Assembly (NCBI RefSeq): GCF_011752815.1
Contig: NZ_VWWV01000001.1
Span: 1,674,001 to 1,738,000 of the forward strand
Source of the DNA: Enterobacter sp. Cy-643
GTDB lineage: Bacteria > Pseudomonadota > Gammaproteobacteria > Enterobacterales > Enterobacteriaceae
Length of the DNA stretch: 64,000 nt
Direction: 5' to 3'
Shown here: positions 39,366 through 50,375 of the stretch, one piece after another
Layout of the letters: each line of letters begins with the position of its first letter
Position numbering within the stretch: position 1 is the stretch's first letter
Made by a program: the position numbers and the translations under genes
The notes under the pieces: generated by a model
The model's database searches: none
Seen by the model: the letters and a program-made list of their open reading frames with translations, nothing else
Told to the model about the DNA's origin: nothing

Positions 39366-39943
39366 TGACAACGTTGTGGATGGCCATTATTTCGGTCACG
39401 CTGATGGGGCTGCTGTTCGGCCTGATCCTGGGCTATGCCTCTCGCCGCTTTGAAGTAGAAGAAGATCCGATTGTTGACCGCATTGACGAACTGCTGCCCC
39501 AGAGCCAGTGCGGCCAGTGCGGTTACCCAGGCTGCCGTCCTTACGCAGAGGCCGTGGGCAACCAGGGCGCGAAAATCAACCTTTGCGCGCCGGGCGGCGA
39601 AGCCGTAATGCTGAAGATAGCCAGCGCCCTGAACGTGGAGCCCCAGCCGATTGACGGCGACGCCACCGCCGCAGAGCCAGTGCGCATGCTCGCCGTGATT
39701 GACGAAGCAAACTGCATCGGCTGCACAAAATGCATTCAGGCCTGCCCCGTTGACGCGATTGTAGGCGCGACCCGCGCCATGCATACCGTGATCGCCGACC
39801 AGTGCACAGGCTGTAACCTTTGCGTCGACCCTTGCCCTACCCGCTGCATCGACCTGATCCCCGTCAGCCCGACGACCGAAAGCTGGAAATGGGATTTGCA
39901 GACCATCCCGGTGCGTATGATCCCGGCGGATAACCATGCTTAA
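39365..39943 (+). CDS. rsxB: Electron transport complex subunit RsxB (ferredoxin-type)
   Basis: Iron-sulphur subunit of Rsx. 192 residues with one N-terminal membrane anchor (about 5-25). CGQCGYPGC binds one cluster; [12 protein letters not shown] and [12 protein letters not shown] are a two-cluster ferredoxin pair at about 115-150. The end overlaps the rsxC start by 8 bases, so translation is coupled. Confidence 0.97.
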   Translation: MTTLWMAIISVTLMGLLFGLILGYASRRFEVEEDPIVDRIDELLPQSQCGQCGYPGCRPYAEAVGNQGAKINLCAPGGEAVMLKIASALNVEPQPIDGDATAAEPVRMLAVIDEANCIGCTKCIQACPVDAIVGATRAMHTVIADQCTGCNLCVDPCPTRCIDLIPVSPTTESWKWDLQTIPVRMIPADNHA

Positions 39944-41891
39944 TATCTTCAATCGCTTTAAAAAAGACAGAATTTGGGACTTTGACGGGGGGATTCACCC
40001 GCCGGAGATGAAAACCCAGTCCAACGGCACGCCGCTGCGCCAGGTTCCGCTGCCCTCCCAGCTCGTGATTCCGCTGAAGCAGCACATCGGCGCGGAAGGT
40101 GAACTGTGCGTCAAACCCGGTGATTATGTGCTGCGCGGCCAGCCTCTGACCCGTGGGCGTGGGCGTATGCTGCCGGTACACGCTCCAACCTCCGGCACCA
40201 TTAAGGCTATTGAGCCGCACTCAACGGCGCACCCCTCTGCCCTCGCCGAACTTAGCGTCATTCTTGATGCTGACGGTGAAGACCGCTGGATTGAGTTAGA
40301 GGGCTGGAGCGACTACCGCAGCCAGAGCCGCGAGGCCTTGATTGAACGCATTCACCAGTTCGGCGTGGCCGGGCTCGGGGGCGCCGGGTTCCCAACCGGT
40401 AGCAAACTGCAGGGCGGCGGCGATAAAATTGACACGCTGATCGTTAACGCCGCCGAATGCGAGCCCTACATTACCGCTGACGACCGCCTGATGCAGGATT
40501 GCGCCGCGCAAATTATCGAAGGCGTGCGTATTCTGGCCCATATTCTTAAGCCACAGCGCATTCTTATTGGCATCGAGGACAACAAGCCGCAGGCGATCTC
40601 CATGATGCGGGCGGTGCTGGCTAATAGCCACGATATGCAGCTGCGGGTCATCCCGACGAAATACCCGTCCGGCGGCGCCAAGCAGCTGACGCAGATTTTA
40701 ACCGGCAAGCAGGTGCCACACGGGGGCCGTTCGTCCGACATCGGCATTCTGATGCAGAACGTCGGCACCGCGTATGCCATTAAACGTGCGGTCATCGACG
40801 GCGAACCGCTGACCGAGCGTGTCGTCACCTTAACCGGCGAATCAGTAACTCAGCCGGGCAACGTCTGGGCGCGTCTGGGCACGCCGGTCAGCCACCTGCT
40901 CAGCTTTGCAGGCTTCCGGCCAGGACAGGATCAAAAAGTGATTATGGGCGGGCCGCTAATGGGCTTCACTCTGCCCTGGCTTGATGTCCCGGTAGTGAAA
41001 ATCACTAACTGTCTGTTGGCTCCGTCGCCGGCTGAAATGGGGGAGCAGGAAGAAGAACAAGGCTGTATTCGCTGCAGCGCCTGCGCGGACTCCTGCCCGG
41101 CCGATTTACTGCCGCAGCAGCTGTACTGGTTCAGCAAAGGCCAGCAGCATGACAAAGCCACCGCCTACAACCTGTCTGACTGTATCGAATGCGGGGCCTG
41201 CGCCTACGTTTGCCCAAGCAATATTCCGCTGGTGCAGTACTTCCGCCAGGAAAAGGCCGAAATCCGTGAGATTGAGCTGGAAGCCAAACGCACCGTTGAG
41301 GCTAAGGCTCGCTTTGAGGCACGTCAGGAAAGGCTGGAGCGTGAGAAAGCCGCTCGCCTTGAGCGCCATAAAAATGCCGCGGTTCAGCCGACTGAGAAAG
41401 ACAATGATGCCATTCAGGCCGCCCTTGCCCGCGTAAAAAGCAAAAAAGCGCAGGCCAGCGACGAACCTATAGTGGTGAAAGCCGGCAGTACGCCGGACAA
41501 TAGCGACATGATTGCCGCCCGAGAAGCCCGTAAAGCTGAAGCGCGCGCGCGCCAGGCAGAGAAAGCGCAACAGGCAGAATCGGCGAGCAGCACCGAAACC
41601 GATCCGCGTAAGGCTGCCGTTGAAGCCGCGATCGCCCGTGCCAAAGCGCGCAAGGCGGCGCAAAACGCGGAAAGCGCTGAGCCAACTGCCGGTGAGCAAG
41701 AAGCCGTTGATCCGCGTAAGGCCGCCGTCGAAGCGGCCATCGCCCGCGCCAAAGCGCGCAAGGCGGCGCAGAAAGCGGACAGCGAACAATCCGCCCCACA
41801 AGAAGAACAAGATCCACGCAAAGCTGCAGTGGCGGCGGCAATTGCCCGCGTTCAGGCGCGTAAAGCCGCTCAGATGTCTCCAGAGGAATAA
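39936..41891 (+). CDS. rsxC: Electron transport complex subunit RsxC
   Basis: Peripheral subunit with NADH/FMN-binding and ferredoxin domains (RnfC-like), 651 residues against 740 in E. coli. [12 protein letters not shown] is the glycine-rich nucleotide loop; [12 protein letters not shown] and [12 protein letters not shown] bind two [4Fe-4S] clusters at about 370-425. The Ala/Lys-rich C-terminal tail carries three near-identical helical units starting [20 protein letters not shown] at residues 556, 592 and 626; fewer units explain the shorter length. Its stop abuts the rsxD start codon. Confidence 0.96.
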   Translation: MLNIFNRFKKDRIWDFDGGIHPPEMKTQSNGTPLRQVPLPSQLVIPLKQHIGAEGELCVKPGDYVLRGQPLTRGRGRMLPVHAPTSGTIKAIEPHSTAHPSALAELSVILDADGEDRWIELEGWSDYRSQSREALIERIHQFGVAGLGGAGFPTGSKLQGGGDKIDTLIVNAAECEPYITADDRLMQDCAAQIIEGVRILAHILKPQRILIGIEDNKPQAISMMRAVLANSHDMQLRVIPTKYPSGGAKQLTQILTGKQVPHGGRSSDIGILMQNVGTAYAIKRAVIDGEPLTERVVTLTGESVTQPGNVWARLGTPVSHLLSFAGFRPGQDQKVIMGGPLMGFTLPWLDVPVVKITNCLLAPSPAEMGEQEEEQGCIRCSACADSCPADLLPQQLYWFSKGQQHDKATAYNLSDCIECGACAYVCPSNIPLVQYFRQEKAEIREIELEAKRTVEAKARFEARQERLEREKAARLERHKNAAVQPTEKDNDAIQAALARVKSKKAQASDEPIVVKAGSTPDNSDMIAAREARKAEARARQAEKAQQAESASSTETDPRKAAVEAAIARAKARKAAQNAESAEPTAGEQEAVDPRKAAVEAAIARAKARKAAQKADSEQSAPQEEQDPRKAAVAAAIARVQARKAAQMSPEE

Positions 41892-42944
41892 ATGGTTTTT
41901 AAAATCGCAAGCTCCCCGTTTACCCATAATCAGCGCAGCACCGCGCGGATTATGATGCTGGTTTGTCTCGCCGCCCTGCCCGGCATCGCGATGCAGTGGT
42001 ACTGGTTTGGCTGGGGAACGCTGATTCAGGTTGTGCTGGGGATCGTCAGCGCTATGGCCGCCGAAGCGCTGGTGCTGCGTCTGCGCAAAAAATCCGTACA
42101 AAACCACCTTGCCGATAACTCGGCGCTGCTCACCGGCCTGTTGCTGGGGATCAGTATTCCGCCTCTCGCGCCATGGTGGATGGTGGTTGTCGGGATGGTG
42201 TTTGCCATCATCATTGCCAAGCAGCTTTATGGCGGCCTCGGCAATAACCCGTTTAACCCGGCGATGATTGGTTACGTTGTGCTGTTGATTGCTTTCCCGG
42301 TGCAAATGACCTCGTGGCTGCCGCCGCAGTCCATCGCCGCCAACGTGCCGGGTTTTGTTGACAGCCTGCAGGTGATTTTCCACGGCGCAACCGCTACGGG
42401 CGGAACCATGGATACGCTGCGCATGGGCGTTGACGGCATCAGCCAGGCCACGCCGCTGGACACCTTCAAAACCGGCCTGCATGCGGGGCACTCCGCGGAG
42501 CAACTTCTGAGTGCGCCAATCTATGGCGGCGCGCTGGCGGGCCTCGGCTGGCAGTGGGTTAACCTGGCTTACCTGGCCGGCGGCCTGTTCCTGCTGTGGC
42601 GCGGCACCATCCGCTGGCATATCCCGGCGGGCTTCCTGGCGGCTTTGGCCGTCTGCGCCACGCTCGGCTGGGTTATTGCCCCGGAAAAATGCCTGTCGCC
42701 GATGGTGCATCTGTTCTCCGGCGCGACCATGCTCGGCGCGTTCTTTATCCTGACCGATCCGGTTACCGCCTCAACGACCAACCGTGGCCGGCTGATTTTC
42801 GGGGCGCTGGTTGGCCTGCTGGTCTGGCTGATTCGCACTTATGGCGGTTACCCGGATGGCGTGGCATTCGCCGTGCTGCTGGGTAATATTACCGTGCCGC
42901 TGATCGACTACTACACCCGCCCTCGCGCGTACGGCCACCGCTAA
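41892..42944 (+). CDS. rsxD: Electron transport complex subunit RsxD
   Basis: Membrane subunit of Rsx, 350 residues, about ten hydrophobic segments, NQR2/RnfD family, which carries a covalently bound FMN. The Thr-containing SQATPLDTF segment at about 183-191 is the likely attachment site. [24 protein letters not shown] is a family signature. It starts at the base after the rsxC stop. Confidence 0.96.
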   Translation: MVFKIASSPFTHNQRSTARIMMLVCLAALPGIAMQWYWFGWGTLIQVVLGIVSAMAAEALVLRLRKKSVQNHLADNSALLTGLLLGISIPPLAPWWMVVVGMVFAIIIAKQLYGGLGNNPFNPAMIGYVVLLIAFPVQMTSWLPPQSIAANVPGFVDSLQVIFHGATATGGTMDTLRMGVDGISQATPLDTFKTGLHAGHSAEQLLSAPIYGGALAGLGWQWVNLAYLAGGLFLLWRGTIRWHIPAGFLAALAVCATLGWVIAPEKCLSPMVHLFSGATMLGAFFILTDPVTASTTNRGRLIFGALVGLLVWLIRTYGGYPDGVAFAVLLGNITVPLIDYYTRPRAYGHR

Positions 42945-42953
42945 GGAGACGCT

Positions 42954-43580
42954 ATGTTTAAAACAATGCAAAAGCATGGCGTAGCCCTGGCGCTGTTTGC
43001 CGCTCTGTTTACCGGGTTGACGGCGCTGGTCAACGAACTCACCAAACCGACAATCGCCCGGCAATCGGCGCTACAGCAAAAAATGTTGTTTGACCAGGTG
43101 ATTGCGGATGATGTCTACGATAACCCTATTCAGGACAGCTGCCTGCTGGTGAAGGATTCCCCGCTCGGCAAAGGCGCCCGACATATTTACGTGGCGCGTA
43201 AAGGCGACAAGCCCGTTGCCGTAGTGATGGAAGCCACCGCGCCGGACGGCTATTCTGGTGCTATACAGATTCTGGTTGCCGCCGATTTTAACGGCACCAT
43301 TCTCGGCACCCGCGTAACGGAACACCACGAAACGCCGGGGCTTGGGGATAAAATAGAACTGCGCCTGAGCGACTGGATCACCCACTTTGCGAACAAACGC
43401 ATTCAGGGCAGTAACGATCCGAGCTGGGCGGTCCAAAAAGACGGCGGGCAGTTCACGCAATTTACCGGGGCAACCATTACCCCGCGCGCGGTAGTCAATG
43501 CCGTTAAGCGCGCGGGCCTGTTTGCAGAAACCCTGCCTGCGCAGCTCAATGAATTGCCGGCCTGTGGAGAACAACAATGA
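42954..43580 (+). CDS. rsxG: Electron transport complex subunit RsxG
   Basis: FMN-carrying subunit of Rsx with one N-terminal anchor (about 9-28) and a periplasmic FMN-binding domain. 208 residues. Covalent FMN threonine is expected in [12 protein letters not shown] at about 176-183. [11 protein letters not shown] is conserved in the family. The start follows AAGGAGACGCT. It overlaps rsxE by 4 bases. Confidence 0.96.
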   Translation: MFKTMQKHGVALALFAALFTGLTALVNELTKPTIARQSALQQKMLFDQVIADDVYDNPIQDSCLLVKDSPLGKGARHIYVARKGDKPVAVVMEATAPDGYSGAIQILVAADFNGTILGTRVTEHHETPGLGDKIELRLSDWITHFANKRIQGSNDPSWAVQKDGGQFTQFTGATITPRAVVNAVKRAGLFAETLPAQLNELPACGEQQ

Positions 43581-44266
43581 GCGAAACAAAACGCGTCCTG
43601 ATAAACGGGCTGTGGAAAAATAACTCGGCGCTGGTTCAGCTGCTGGGCCTTTGCCCGTTGCTGGCCGTCACCTCCACCGCCACCAACGCCCTGGGGCTTG
43701 GGCTGGCAACCACGCTGGTACTGACGCTGACCAACGGGACAATTTCCGCCCTGCGCCGCTGGGTGCCCGCAGAGATTCGTATTCCGGTGTACGTGCTGAT
43801 CATCGCCTCGGTGGTCAGTATCGTGCAGATGCTGATCAACGCTTATGCCTTTGGGCTCTACCAGTCGCTGGGGATCTTTATCCCCCTCATCGTCACCAAC
43901 TGTATTGTCGTCGGGCGAGCCGAAGCCTATGCGGCAAAGGCCAGCGTGCCTTATGCCGCGCTGGATGGATTTGCCACCGGGCTGGGCGCCACCAGCGCAA
44001 TGTTTGTTTTAGGCTCTATTCGCGAGATCATTGGTAACGGTACCCTGTTTGACGGCGCAGACGGCCTGCTTGGCAACTGGGCGAAAGTGCTGCGCATTGA
44101 AGTCTTCCATACCGACACGCCTTTCCTGCTCGCCATGCTACCGCCGGGCGCCTTTATTGGCCTGGGTATGCTGTTGGCGATAAAATACCTCATTGATGAA
44201 AAAATGAAGGCACGTCGGGCTCGCGAAAGCGCCGCCGCCGTAGCAGGCAATGCAGAGAAGGCTTAA
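43577..44266 (+). CDS. rsxE: Electron transport complex subunit RsxE
   Basis: Integral membrane subunit of Rsx paired with RsxA; same fold in inverted topology. 229 residues, six helices. [16 protein letters not shown] and [18 protein letters not shown] hold the cysteine motifs for the shared iron-sulphur centre. The stop codon overlaps the nth start (TAATG). Confidence 0.96.
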   Translation: MSETKRVLINGLWKNNSALVQLLGLCPLLAVTSTATNALGLGLATTLVLTLTNGTISALRRWVPAEIRIPVYVLIIASVVSIVQMLINAYAFGLYQSLGIFIPLIVTNCIVVGRAEAYAAKASVPYAALDGFATGLGATSAMFVLGSIREIIGNGTLFDGADGLLGNWAKVLRIEVFHTDTPFLLAMLPPGAFIGLGMLLAIKYLIDEKMKARRARESAAAVAGNAEKA

Positions 44267-44901
44267 TGAATAACAGCAAGCGCGTTGAGATCCTCACCCG
44301 CCTGAGAGACAACAATCCCCACCCAACAACCGAACTCAACTTCAGCAGCCCTTTTGAGCTGCTGATTGCGGTTCTGCTTTCGGCTCAGGCCACCGACGTC
44401 AGCGTGAACAAGGCGACGGCAAAGCTCTACCCTGTCGCCAATACCCCGGCGGCGATGCTGGCGCTTGGCGTGGAGGGCGTAAAGGAGTACATCAAAACCA
44501 TCGGTCTGTTTAACAGCAAGGCAGAGAATGTGATCAAAACCTGTCGCATGCTGCTTGACCTGCACGGTGGCGAAGTTCCAGAGGATCGTGCGGCGCTTGA
44601 GGCGCTGCCGGGGGTAGGCCGTAAAACCGCCAACGTCGTGCTGAATACGGCCTTTGGCTGGCCGACAATTGCCGTCGATACGCATATCTTTCGGGTGTGT
44701 AACCGCACTCAGTTTGCTGCCGGGAAAAACGTCGAGCAGGTAGAGGAAAAACTGCTGAAGGTGGTTCCGGCAGAATTTAAGGTGGACTGCCATCACTGGC
44801 TTATTCTCCACGGCCGCTACACCTGCATCGCACGCAAGCCGCGCTGTGGCTCGTGCATTATCGAAGATCTCTGTGAATTCAAAGAGAAGGTTGACGCCTG
44901 A
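44266..44901 (+). CDS. nth: Endonuclease III
   Basis: DNA glycosylase and AP lyase removing oxidised pyrimidines (base excision repair). 211 residues. The HhH motif LPGVGRKTANVVLN contains the catalytic Lys (about 120), and AVDTHIFRV the catalytic Asp (about 138). The [4Fe-4S] ligands are CIARKPRCGSCIIEDLC at about 187-203. Last gene of the rsx operon, translationally coupled to rsxE. Confidence 0.97.
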   Translation: MNNSKRVEILTRLRDNNPHPTTELNFSSPFELLIAVLLSAQATDVSVNKATAKLYPVANTPAAMLALGVEGVKEYIKTIGLFNSKAENVIKTCRMLLDLHGGEVPEDRAALEALPGVGRKTANVVLNTAFGWPTIAVDTHIFRVCNRTQFAAGKNVEQVEEKLLKVVPAEFKVDCHHWLILHGRYTCIARKPRCGSCIIEDLCEFKEKVDA

Positions 44902-44908
44902 TCGCTTC

Positions 44909-44937
44909 GCCCGGGGCCAGCCTCGGGCTTCCTTTGT
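44909..44937 (+). terminator. Intrinsic terminator of rsx-nth
   Basis: 8-bp stem GCCCGGGG / CCTCGGGC (one G-U pair) with a CCAG loop, then TTCCTTTGT, 8 bases after the nth stop. Confidence 0.7.
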
Positions 44938-45068
44938 ACCTCCCCGCCTTATAAACGCCCTTTTTGCACACTTTTATGCCGGAAATAACGCGGGATGATT
45001 TTATATTGTCCGCTCAATAATCGGCTCACCAGGTTAATCGTTTTTTTGCGATAAGAAATTTCTATAAA

Positions 45069-45088
45069 TTTGTGATCTGCATCACTTT
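45069..45088 (+). promoter_or_regulatory. CRP-binding site candidate in the nth-dtpA region
   Basis: TGTGA, TCTGCA, TCACT: nine of ten core positions of the CRP consensus. It lies about 420 bases before the dtpA start, far for a simple activator site, so it may serve a distant promoter. Confidence 0.6.
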
Positions 45089-45508
45089 GATAACTTGAGG
45101 TTGCAGAATGGTAACGAAAACACCATTAAGGCCTTGCTATCGTTAGCAATAATGGATCTACGGTAATACAATAGGCCAGACATATTGAATATTGTGGTCA
45201 TTAACACTGCATTTAGGCTTTTAAAGCAGAACATATAACTATAATGTTAAAAAATCGCTTTGAAAAAAGACAAAAAATCGTTAATAAATGAATTGGTAAA
45301 ATTTAACGCTGAATAACAATTCATCTAATGGCGCATTATCTCGCCTGGGATATATGTAACAGATTATTACAAACCACTTGCCTGCAACCCCTGGATAGTG
45401 AACATTACCCCCCGTTTTTCCTTCCTAATAACAAGAAAAATGCTTACCCATGCGGTAAGACATAAGCAAGCCCCTTAATTAAAGCGGGATGTAAAAAAAG
45501 AGGTATAT

Positions 45509-47014
45509 GTGTCGACTGCAAACAAAGAACCAGCAGAAAGCGTTAGTCTAAACGCCTTTAAGCAACCTAAATCGTTCTACCTGATTTTCTCTATCGAACT
45601 CTGGGAGCGTTTCGGCTATTACGGCCTGCAAGGCATCATGGCCGTTTACCTGGTCAAAATGCTGGGCATGTCCGAAGCGGACTCCATCACGCTGTTCTCC
45701 TCCTTTAGCGCCCTTGTTTATGGCCTGGTCGCGATTGGCGGCTGGCTGGGCGATAAAGTCCTCGGCACCAAACGCGTTATCATGCTTGGTACCGTCGTAC
45801 TGGCTATCGGCTACGCCCTTGTGGCCTACTCCGGCCACGACGTGAGCGTGGTGTATATCGGTATGGCAACCATCGCCGTAGGTAACGGCCTGTTCAAGGC
45901 TAACCCTTCCGCGCTGCTGTCAACCTGCTATGAGAAAGACGACCCGCGTCTGGACGGTGCATTCACCATGTACTACATGTCCATTAACATCGGCTCCTTC
46001 TTCTCTATGCTCGCCACGCCATGGCTTGCGGCGCAGTATGGCTGGAGCACTGCGTTCTCCCTGAGCTTCGTGGGTATGCTGATTACCCTGGTGAACTTCA
46101 TCTTCTGTAAGAAGTGGGTGAAGAACTATGGCTCTAAGCCTGACTTCGCACCGGTGCACTTCGGTAAGCTGATGGCCACCATCGCAGGCGTTGTGGTGCT
46201 GATTGCCGTGGCAACCTGGCTGCTGCACAACCAGGGCATTGCTCGCGCCGTACTGGGCGTTGTGGCTCTGGGTATCGTTCTGATCTTCGCGAAAGAAGCT
46301 TTTGCAATGAAAGGCGCGGCTCGCCGCAAGATGATCGTGGCCTTCATCCTGATGGTTGAAGCTATCGTCTTCTTCGTGCTTTATAGCCAGATGCCAACCT
46401 CCCTGAACTTCTTCGCTATTCGCAACGTGGGCCACGAAATTCTGGGCATCACTTTCGAAGCCGAGCAGTTCCAGGCGCTGAACCCGTTCTGGATCATGAT
46501 TGGTAGCCCGATTCTCGCCGCTATCTACAACAAAATGGGCGACCGCCTGCCGATGCCGCACAAGTTCGCCATCGGGATGGTGCTGTGCTCCTTCGCCTTC
46601 CTGGTTCTGCCGGTTGGCGCGAAGTTCGCTAACGAAGCGGGTATTGTGTCCGTAAACTGGCTGATTCTGAGCTATGCGCTGCAGAGTATTGGTGAGCTGA
46701 TGATCTCCGGCCTGGGCCTCGCAATGGTGGCACAGCTGGTACCACAACGCCTGATGGGCTTCATCATGGGCAGCTGGTTCCTGACGACTGCTGGGGCAGC
46801 AATCATCGCCGGTAAAGTTGCAGGCCTGATGGCGGTACCGGAAAACGTGACCGATCCGCTGCAGTCTCTGGAAGTGTACGGCCGTGTCTTTATGCAGATC
46901 GGTATCGTCACCGGCGTGATTGCCGTGCTGATGCTCCTGACCGCGCCGAAGCTGAACCGCATGACGCTGAGCGAAGACAAAACCGAAAAGGTTAACGAAA
47001 CCGCTACCGCGTAA
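45509..47014 (+). CDS. dtpA: Dipeptide/tripeptide permease DtpA (TppB)
   Basis: Proton-coupled di- and tripeptide symporter of the POT family, 501 residues, 14 hydrophobic segments. First-helix motif [21 protein letters not shown] (ExxERFxYY) and [22 protein letters not shown] are diagnostic. The start is GTG 45509 ([11 protein letters not shown]), matching E. coli DtpA and following AAGAGGTATAT. Very strong codon bias suggests high expression. A terminator follows. Confidence 0.96.
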   Translation: MSTANKEPAESVSLNAFKQPKSFYLIFSIELWERFGYYGLQGIMAVYLVKMLGMSEADSITLFSSFSALVYGLVAIGGWLGDKVLGTKRVIMLGTVVLAIGYALVAYSGHDVSVVYIGMATIAVGNGLFKANPSALLSTCYEKDDPRLDGAFTMYYMSINIGSFFSMLATPWLAAQYGWSTAFSLSFVGMLITLVNFIFCKKWVKNYGSKPDFAPVHFGKLMATIAGVVVLIAVATWLLHNQGIARAVLGVVALGIVLIFAKEAFAMKGAARRKMIVAFILMVEAIVFFVLYSQMPTSLNFFAIRNVGHEILGITFEAEQFQALNPFWIMIGSPILAAIYNKMGDRLPMPHKFAIGMVLCSFAFLVLPVGAKFANEAGIVSVNWLILSYALQSIGELMISGLGLAMVAQLVPQRLMGFIMGSWFLTTAGAAIIAGKVAGLMAVPENVTDPLQSLEVYGRVFMQIGIVTGVIAVLMLLTAPKLNRMTLSEDKTEKVNETATA

Positions 47015-47039
47015 TTTCTCCAGGAAAAATGATTATTTA

Positions 47040-47072
47040 GCCGTCGGCCTCACAGCTGGCGGCTTTTTTTTT
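47040..47072 (+). terminator. Intrinsic terminator of dtpA
   Basis: GCCGTCGGC pairs with GCTGGCGGC (two G-U pairs) across CCTCACA and is followed by nine T residues. Confidence 0.8.
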
Positions 47073-47123
47073 CCCGGCGACCGCACTAACATAAGTTATC
47101 TTAGCGCCCTAAAGGAGTTCGTC

Positions 47124-47726
47124 ATGAAACTGTATTTCAAGCCCGGTGCCTGTTCCCTCTCCCCACACATTATCCTGCGTGAATCTGGCCTGGACTTTTC
47201 GCTGGTGAAAGTTGACCTCGCGACCAAACGCACCGAAAACGGTGACGATTTTCTCGCCATTAACCCCAAAGGGCAGGTACCTGCGCTGGTGCTGGATGAC
47301 GGCTCCCTGCTGACCGAGGGCGTGGCTATCGTGCAATACCTGGCGGATAAGGTGCCTGACCGCCAGCTGCTGGCCCCGGCGGGCAGCATGACTCGCTACC
47401 ACACGCTGGAGTGGCTGAACTATGTGGCAACCGAGCTGCATAAAGGCTTCTCTCCGCTGTTCAACCCGGCGACTCCCGAAGAGTTCAAGGCCGTGGTTCG
47501 CAAGCAGATGGAGAAGAAATTCCACTATGTGAACGAGTCGCTGCAGGACAAGCAGTGGCTGATGGGGACTCGCTTCACCGTGGTGGATGCCTACCTGTTT
47601 ACCGTGCTGCGCTGGGCCTATGGTCTGAAGCTGGATCTGACAGGGTTGACGAATATTGAAGCTTACATTGAACGCATGAAGGCGCGCCCGGCGGTGTCTG
47701 CGGCGCTCACCGCCGAAGGCATTTAA
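47124..47726 (+). CDS. gstA: Glutathione S-transferase
   Basis: Beta-class glutathione transferase, 200 residues. [21 protein letters not shown] holds the mixed-disulphide cysteine C10 of this class. Thioredoxin-like N-terminal half (1-80), helical C-terminal half. Cytoplasmic detoxification. The start follows AAAGGAGTTCGTC. It converges with pdxY; a dispersed repeat and a terminator lie between. Confidence 0.95.
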   Translation: MKLYFKPGACSLSPHIILRESGLDFSLVKVDLATKRTENGDDFLAINPKGQVPALVLDDGSLLTEGVAIVQYLADKVPDRQLLAPAGSMTRYHTLEWLNYVATELHKGFSPLFNPATPEEFKAVVRKQMEKKFHYVNESLQDKQWLMGTRFTVVDAYLFTVLRWAYGLKLDLTGLTNIEAYIERMKARPAVSAALTAEGI

Positions 47727-47788
47727 ATCAGGCCTGGATAGCAAAACGTCGGCGAGAGAAGTGATACCGGTCAGTTCGGTAAAAGAAT

Positions 47789-47862
47789 AGGAAAATCAAG
47801 TCATTGATTTTCGGCTGATAACGACAAAGAGGGAAAAACCACGTTTTTTTCCTCTTTGTCAG
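47789..47862 (+). repeat. Dispersed intergenic repeat, copy 1
   Basis: A 74-base element with two hairpins: GAAAATCA / TGATTTTC, then GACAAAGAGGGAAAAA / TTTTTTTCCTCTTTGTC. A second copy in reverse orientation is at 53434-53506. Both lie between convergent genes. The second hairpin has A and T runs on its arms and could terminate in both directions. Confidence 0.8.
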
Positions 47863-47868
47863 AAACTA

Positions 47869-47895
47869 AACGCCCTCTGCTGAGGGCGTTTTTTA
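47869..47895 (+). terminator. Intrinsic terminator between gstA and pdxY
   Basis: Perfect 9-bp stem AACGCCCTC / GAGGGCGTT with a TGCT loop and TTTT, directly after repeat copy 1. Confidence 0.82.
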
Positions 47896-47897
47896 TT

Positions 47898-48758
47898 TCA
47901 GAGCTTCACCGACGTGAAGTAATGCTCGGGTTTGGCAATGCCGTCCTGAGCCGCAACCAGCTGCAGTTCGTACTCGGCCATGCGTTTGGTGACGACCATA
48001 ATGTCGTACACCGCCGCCGTAACGTGCTCCAGCGCTTCACGCAGCGTTGCCCCCTGCAGCAGCTTAACCAGCAGCAGGCCGCTGGTCACGTCACCCACGC
48101 CAACCGGCTGGCGCTCGCCAAAGTCCACCAGCGGGCGATGGATGTGCCAGGCTTCGTCCGCCGTCACCAGCAGCATTTCAAAACGATCCTGCTGGTAGCC
48201 TGCGCGCGCCAGGTGCTTCACCAGCACAATTTCCGGCCCTTGAGCAATCAGCTCCCGGGCCGTCGCCACGGCTTCGTCCACGTTGTTTACGCTGTGGCCG
48301 CTGAGAATTTCCAGCTCAATCAGGTTCGGCGCGATGATATCGCTGGCAGGCATGGCGTAGCGCGTGTGGTATTCCGCCACGCCAGGCGCCACGATACAGC
48401 CTTTCTCCGGGTGGCCCATCACCGGGTCACAGAAGTATTTTGCCTTCGGGTTAGCCGCTTTTACCTGACGCACAATGGAAAGAATATGTTCGCCCTGCTC
48501 AGCCGAGCCCAGATATCCGCTCAGAACCGCATCACAGCGCTCCAGTTGGCCGATATTCGCAATCCCCTGCACAATCTCGCTCAGGTGGCTGGCGGGCATC
48601 ACCGTACCGGTCCATTGCCCGTATTGCGTGTGGTTGGAGAACTGCACCGTGTTCAACGGCCAGACGTTGGCGCCCAGGCGGCGCATCGGGAATTCGGCGG
48701 CGCTGTTACCGGCGTGACCAAATACCACGTGGGACTGGATGGCAAGAATGTTTTTCAT
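47898..48758 (-). CDS. pdxY: Pyridoxal kinase PdxY
   Basis: Ribokinase-fold kinase phosphorylating pyridoxal to PLP (B6 salvage). 286 residues. [21 protein letters not shown] binds substrate at the N-terminus; [19 protein letters not shown] holds the catalytic Asp in the GDxxxG motif near 221. It lies downstream of tyrS in the same direction, with a strong terminator between, as in E. coli. Confidence 0.95.
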   Translation of the reverse strand: MKNILAIQSHVVFGHAGNSAAEFPMRRLGANVWPLNTVQFSNHTQYGQWTGTVMPASHLSEIVQGIANIGQLERCDAVLSGYLGSAEQGEHILSIVRQVKAANPKAKYFCDPVMGHPEKGCIVAPGVAEYHTRYAMPASDIIAPNLIELEILSGHSVNNVDEAVATARELIAQGPEIVLVKHLARAGYQQDRFEMLLVTADEAWHIHRPLVDFGERQPVGVGDVTSGLLLVKLLQGATLREALEHVTAAVYDIMVVTKRMAEYELQLVAAQDGIAKPEHYFTSVKL

Positions 48759-48793
48759 TTTCGACTCAGGTATCGCCAGGTGTTGTGCTTGCT

Positions 48794-48824
48794 AAAAAAA
48801 AGCACGGCATAAGCCGTGCTTTTC
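48794..48824 (-). terminator. Intrinsic terminator of tyrS
   Basis: AGCACGGC / GCCGTGCT perfect stem with an ATAA-type loop; on the minus strand it is followed by eight T residues. Runs on both sides make it able to work in both directions. Confidence 0.82.
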
Positions 48825-48836
48825 TATTCCGATAAC

Positions 48837-50111
48837 TTATTTCCAGCAGACGAGGCAGTAGTTCTTTTTACCGCGGCGCAGCAGGGTGTAACGGTTAAAC
48901 AGAATGTCGCCTTCGGTGAAGGTGTATTCCGGGTCAGACTGTTTTTCACCGTTGATGGTGATTGCGTTCTGCGAGATGGTTTTACGCGCCTGGCCACGGG
49001 ATGGCTGCAGCTCGGAATCCACCAGCGCCTGCTGCAGGTCGGCACCGCGATCCATTTCAACCATCGGTACGCCGTCCTGAGCCAGCTGCTCAAAGTCGGC
49101 TTCGCTCAGTTCGCTCAGGTTGCCGTTAAACAGGCTGGCGGTAATGCGCTTGGCCGCGGTCAGACCTTCTTCACCGTGCACCAGACGGGTGACCTGCTCG
49201 GCCAGCACGTACTGGGCGCGAGGTGCAGCCCCGCTGTTTTTGTCTTCTTCTTCCAGGGCATTGATCTCTGCAATGTCCATAAAGGTGAAGAACTTCAGGA
49301 AGCGATACACATCGGCATCCGCGGTGTTGATCCAGAACTGGTAGAACTTGTACGGACTGGTTTTCTTCGGATCAAGCCAGACCGCGCCGCCTTCGGTTTT
49401 ACCGAATTTGGTGCCGTCGGATTTAGTGATCAGCGGCACGGTCAGGCCGAAAGCCTGCTGCTGATGCAGACGACGGGTCAGGTCGATACCGGAGGTAATG
49501 TTGCCCCACTGGTCAGAACCGCCAATCTGCAGCACCACGCCGTGCAGTTTGTTCAGGCAGGCGAAGTCGTAACCCTGCAGCAGGTTGTAAGAGAACTCGG
49601 TGAAAGAGATCCCCACGTCGTCGCGGTTCAGACGCTGTTTTACCGCTTCTTTGTTAATCATCTGGTTAACAGAGAAGTGCTTGCCGATATCACGCAGGAA
49701 GGTCAGCACGTTCATGCTGCCAAACCAGTCGTAGTTGTTTGCGGCGACGGCAGAATTATCACCGCAGTTAAAGTCGAGGAACGGCGCAACCTGACGGCGG
49801 ATTTTTTCCACCCACTCCTGCACGGTATCTTCGGTGTTCAGCTTACGCTCAACGGCTTTGAAGCTTGGGTCGCCGATAAGACCGGTGGCGCCGCCCACGA
49901 GGGCAACCGGCTTATGGCCTGCTTCCTGAAAGCGTTTCAGGCACAGCAGTGGAACCAGATGGCCCAAATGCAAGCTGTCGGCGGTCGGATCGAAGCCGCA
50001 ATAGAGTGCAATTGGCCCTTGCGCCAGTCGCTCTGCTAACGCATCCTCATCCGTCACCTGGGCCACCAGGCCCCGCTCTTGCAATTGTTTGATCAAATTG
50101 ATGTTCGACAT
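48837..50111 (-). CDS. tyrS: Tyrosyl-tRNA synthetase
   Basis: Class I aminoacyl-tRNA synthetase charging tRNA-Tyr. 424 residues from the start at 50111, which follows GGAGA and matches E. coli TyrS ([11 protein letters not shown]). HLGH at 48-51 and KFGKT near 235 are the HIGH and KMSKS signatures; the C-terminal S4-like domain (about 355-420) binds tRNA. An upstream 19-codon extension is rejected. An ERIC element lies about 90 bases upstream. Confidence 0.97.
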   Translation of the reverse strand: MSNINLIKQLQERGLVAQVTDEDALAERLAQGPIALYCGFDPTADSLHLGHLVPLLCLKRFQEAGHKPVALVGGATGLIGDPSFKAVERKLNTEDTVQEWVEKIRRQVAPFLDFNCGDNSAVAANNYDWFGSMNVLTFLRDIGKHFSVNQMINKEAVKQRLNRDDVGISFTEFSYNLLQGYDFACLNKLHGVVLQIGGSDQWGNITSGIDLTRRLHQQQAFGLTVPLITKSDGTKFGKTEGGAVWLDPKKTSPYKFYQFWINTADADVYRFLKFFTFMDIAEINALEEEDKNSGAAPRAQYVLAEQVTRLVHGEEGLTAAKRITASLFNGNLSELSEADFEQLAQDGVPMVEMDRGADLQQALVDSELQPSRGQARKTISQNAITINGEKQSDPEYTFTEGDILFNRYTLLRRGKKNYCLVCWK

Positions 50112-50197
50112 CAAATTCTCCATCTCTAATACGACTGCACCTTTGCCGGTACACGGCTTTTCGCCCACTGGCGAAAGAATTCATTTTGAGTGTCCGC

Positions 50198-50322
50198 CCC
50201 TAAATAATTCGCGTTGCAGAAAGGCGACAAGCTCAGTTATCCCCGGGAGCTTACTTAAATAAGTGGCTGGGGTAAGCGAGTGCAGTTAACGCATCTGCAG
50301 CTTGAAGTATTACGGGGCACAT
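50198..50322. repeat. ERIC element
   Basis: About 125 bases. The central palindrome (GGGAGCTTACTTA ... TAAGTGGCTGGGGT) and the flanking GGCGACAAGC and GCATCTGCAGCTTGAAGTAT match the enterobacterial repetitive intergenic consensus as I remember it. It lies between pdxH and tyrS, outside both coding regions. Confidence 0.85.
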
Positions 50323-50323
50323 A

Positions 50324-50357
50324 GAATAAAGGGCTGGCGCAGTTAGCACCAGCCCTT
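50324..50357 (-). terminator. Intrinsic terminator of pdxH
   Basis: AAGGGCTGG / CCAGCCCTT 9-bp stem; the minus strand continues with TTTATT. It starts about 18 bases after the pdxH stop. Confidence 0.7.
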
Positions 50358-50375
50358 AAGCTGAAAATCCTGACA

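Larger units (their letters stand above)
44902..45508 (+). other. Long upstream region of dtpA
   Basis: 607 bases, strongly AT-rich after the nth terminator, without a believable gene. It contains a good CRP site near its left end and a small CTTACC / GGTAAG hairpin at 45443-45459. dtpA of E. coli is controlled by OmpR and has a similarly long upstream region; OmpR boxes were not identified by eye. Confidence 0.5.

Noticed and set aside
41106-42710. 534-codon frame antisense to rsxC and rsxD
   Set aside because: Covers two well-conserved genes on the other strand; composition is that of a high-GC shadow.
47856-50039. Long plus-strand frames opposite pdxY and tyrS
   Set aside because: pdxY and tyrS are unmistakable on the minus strand; the opposing frames have no family sequence.
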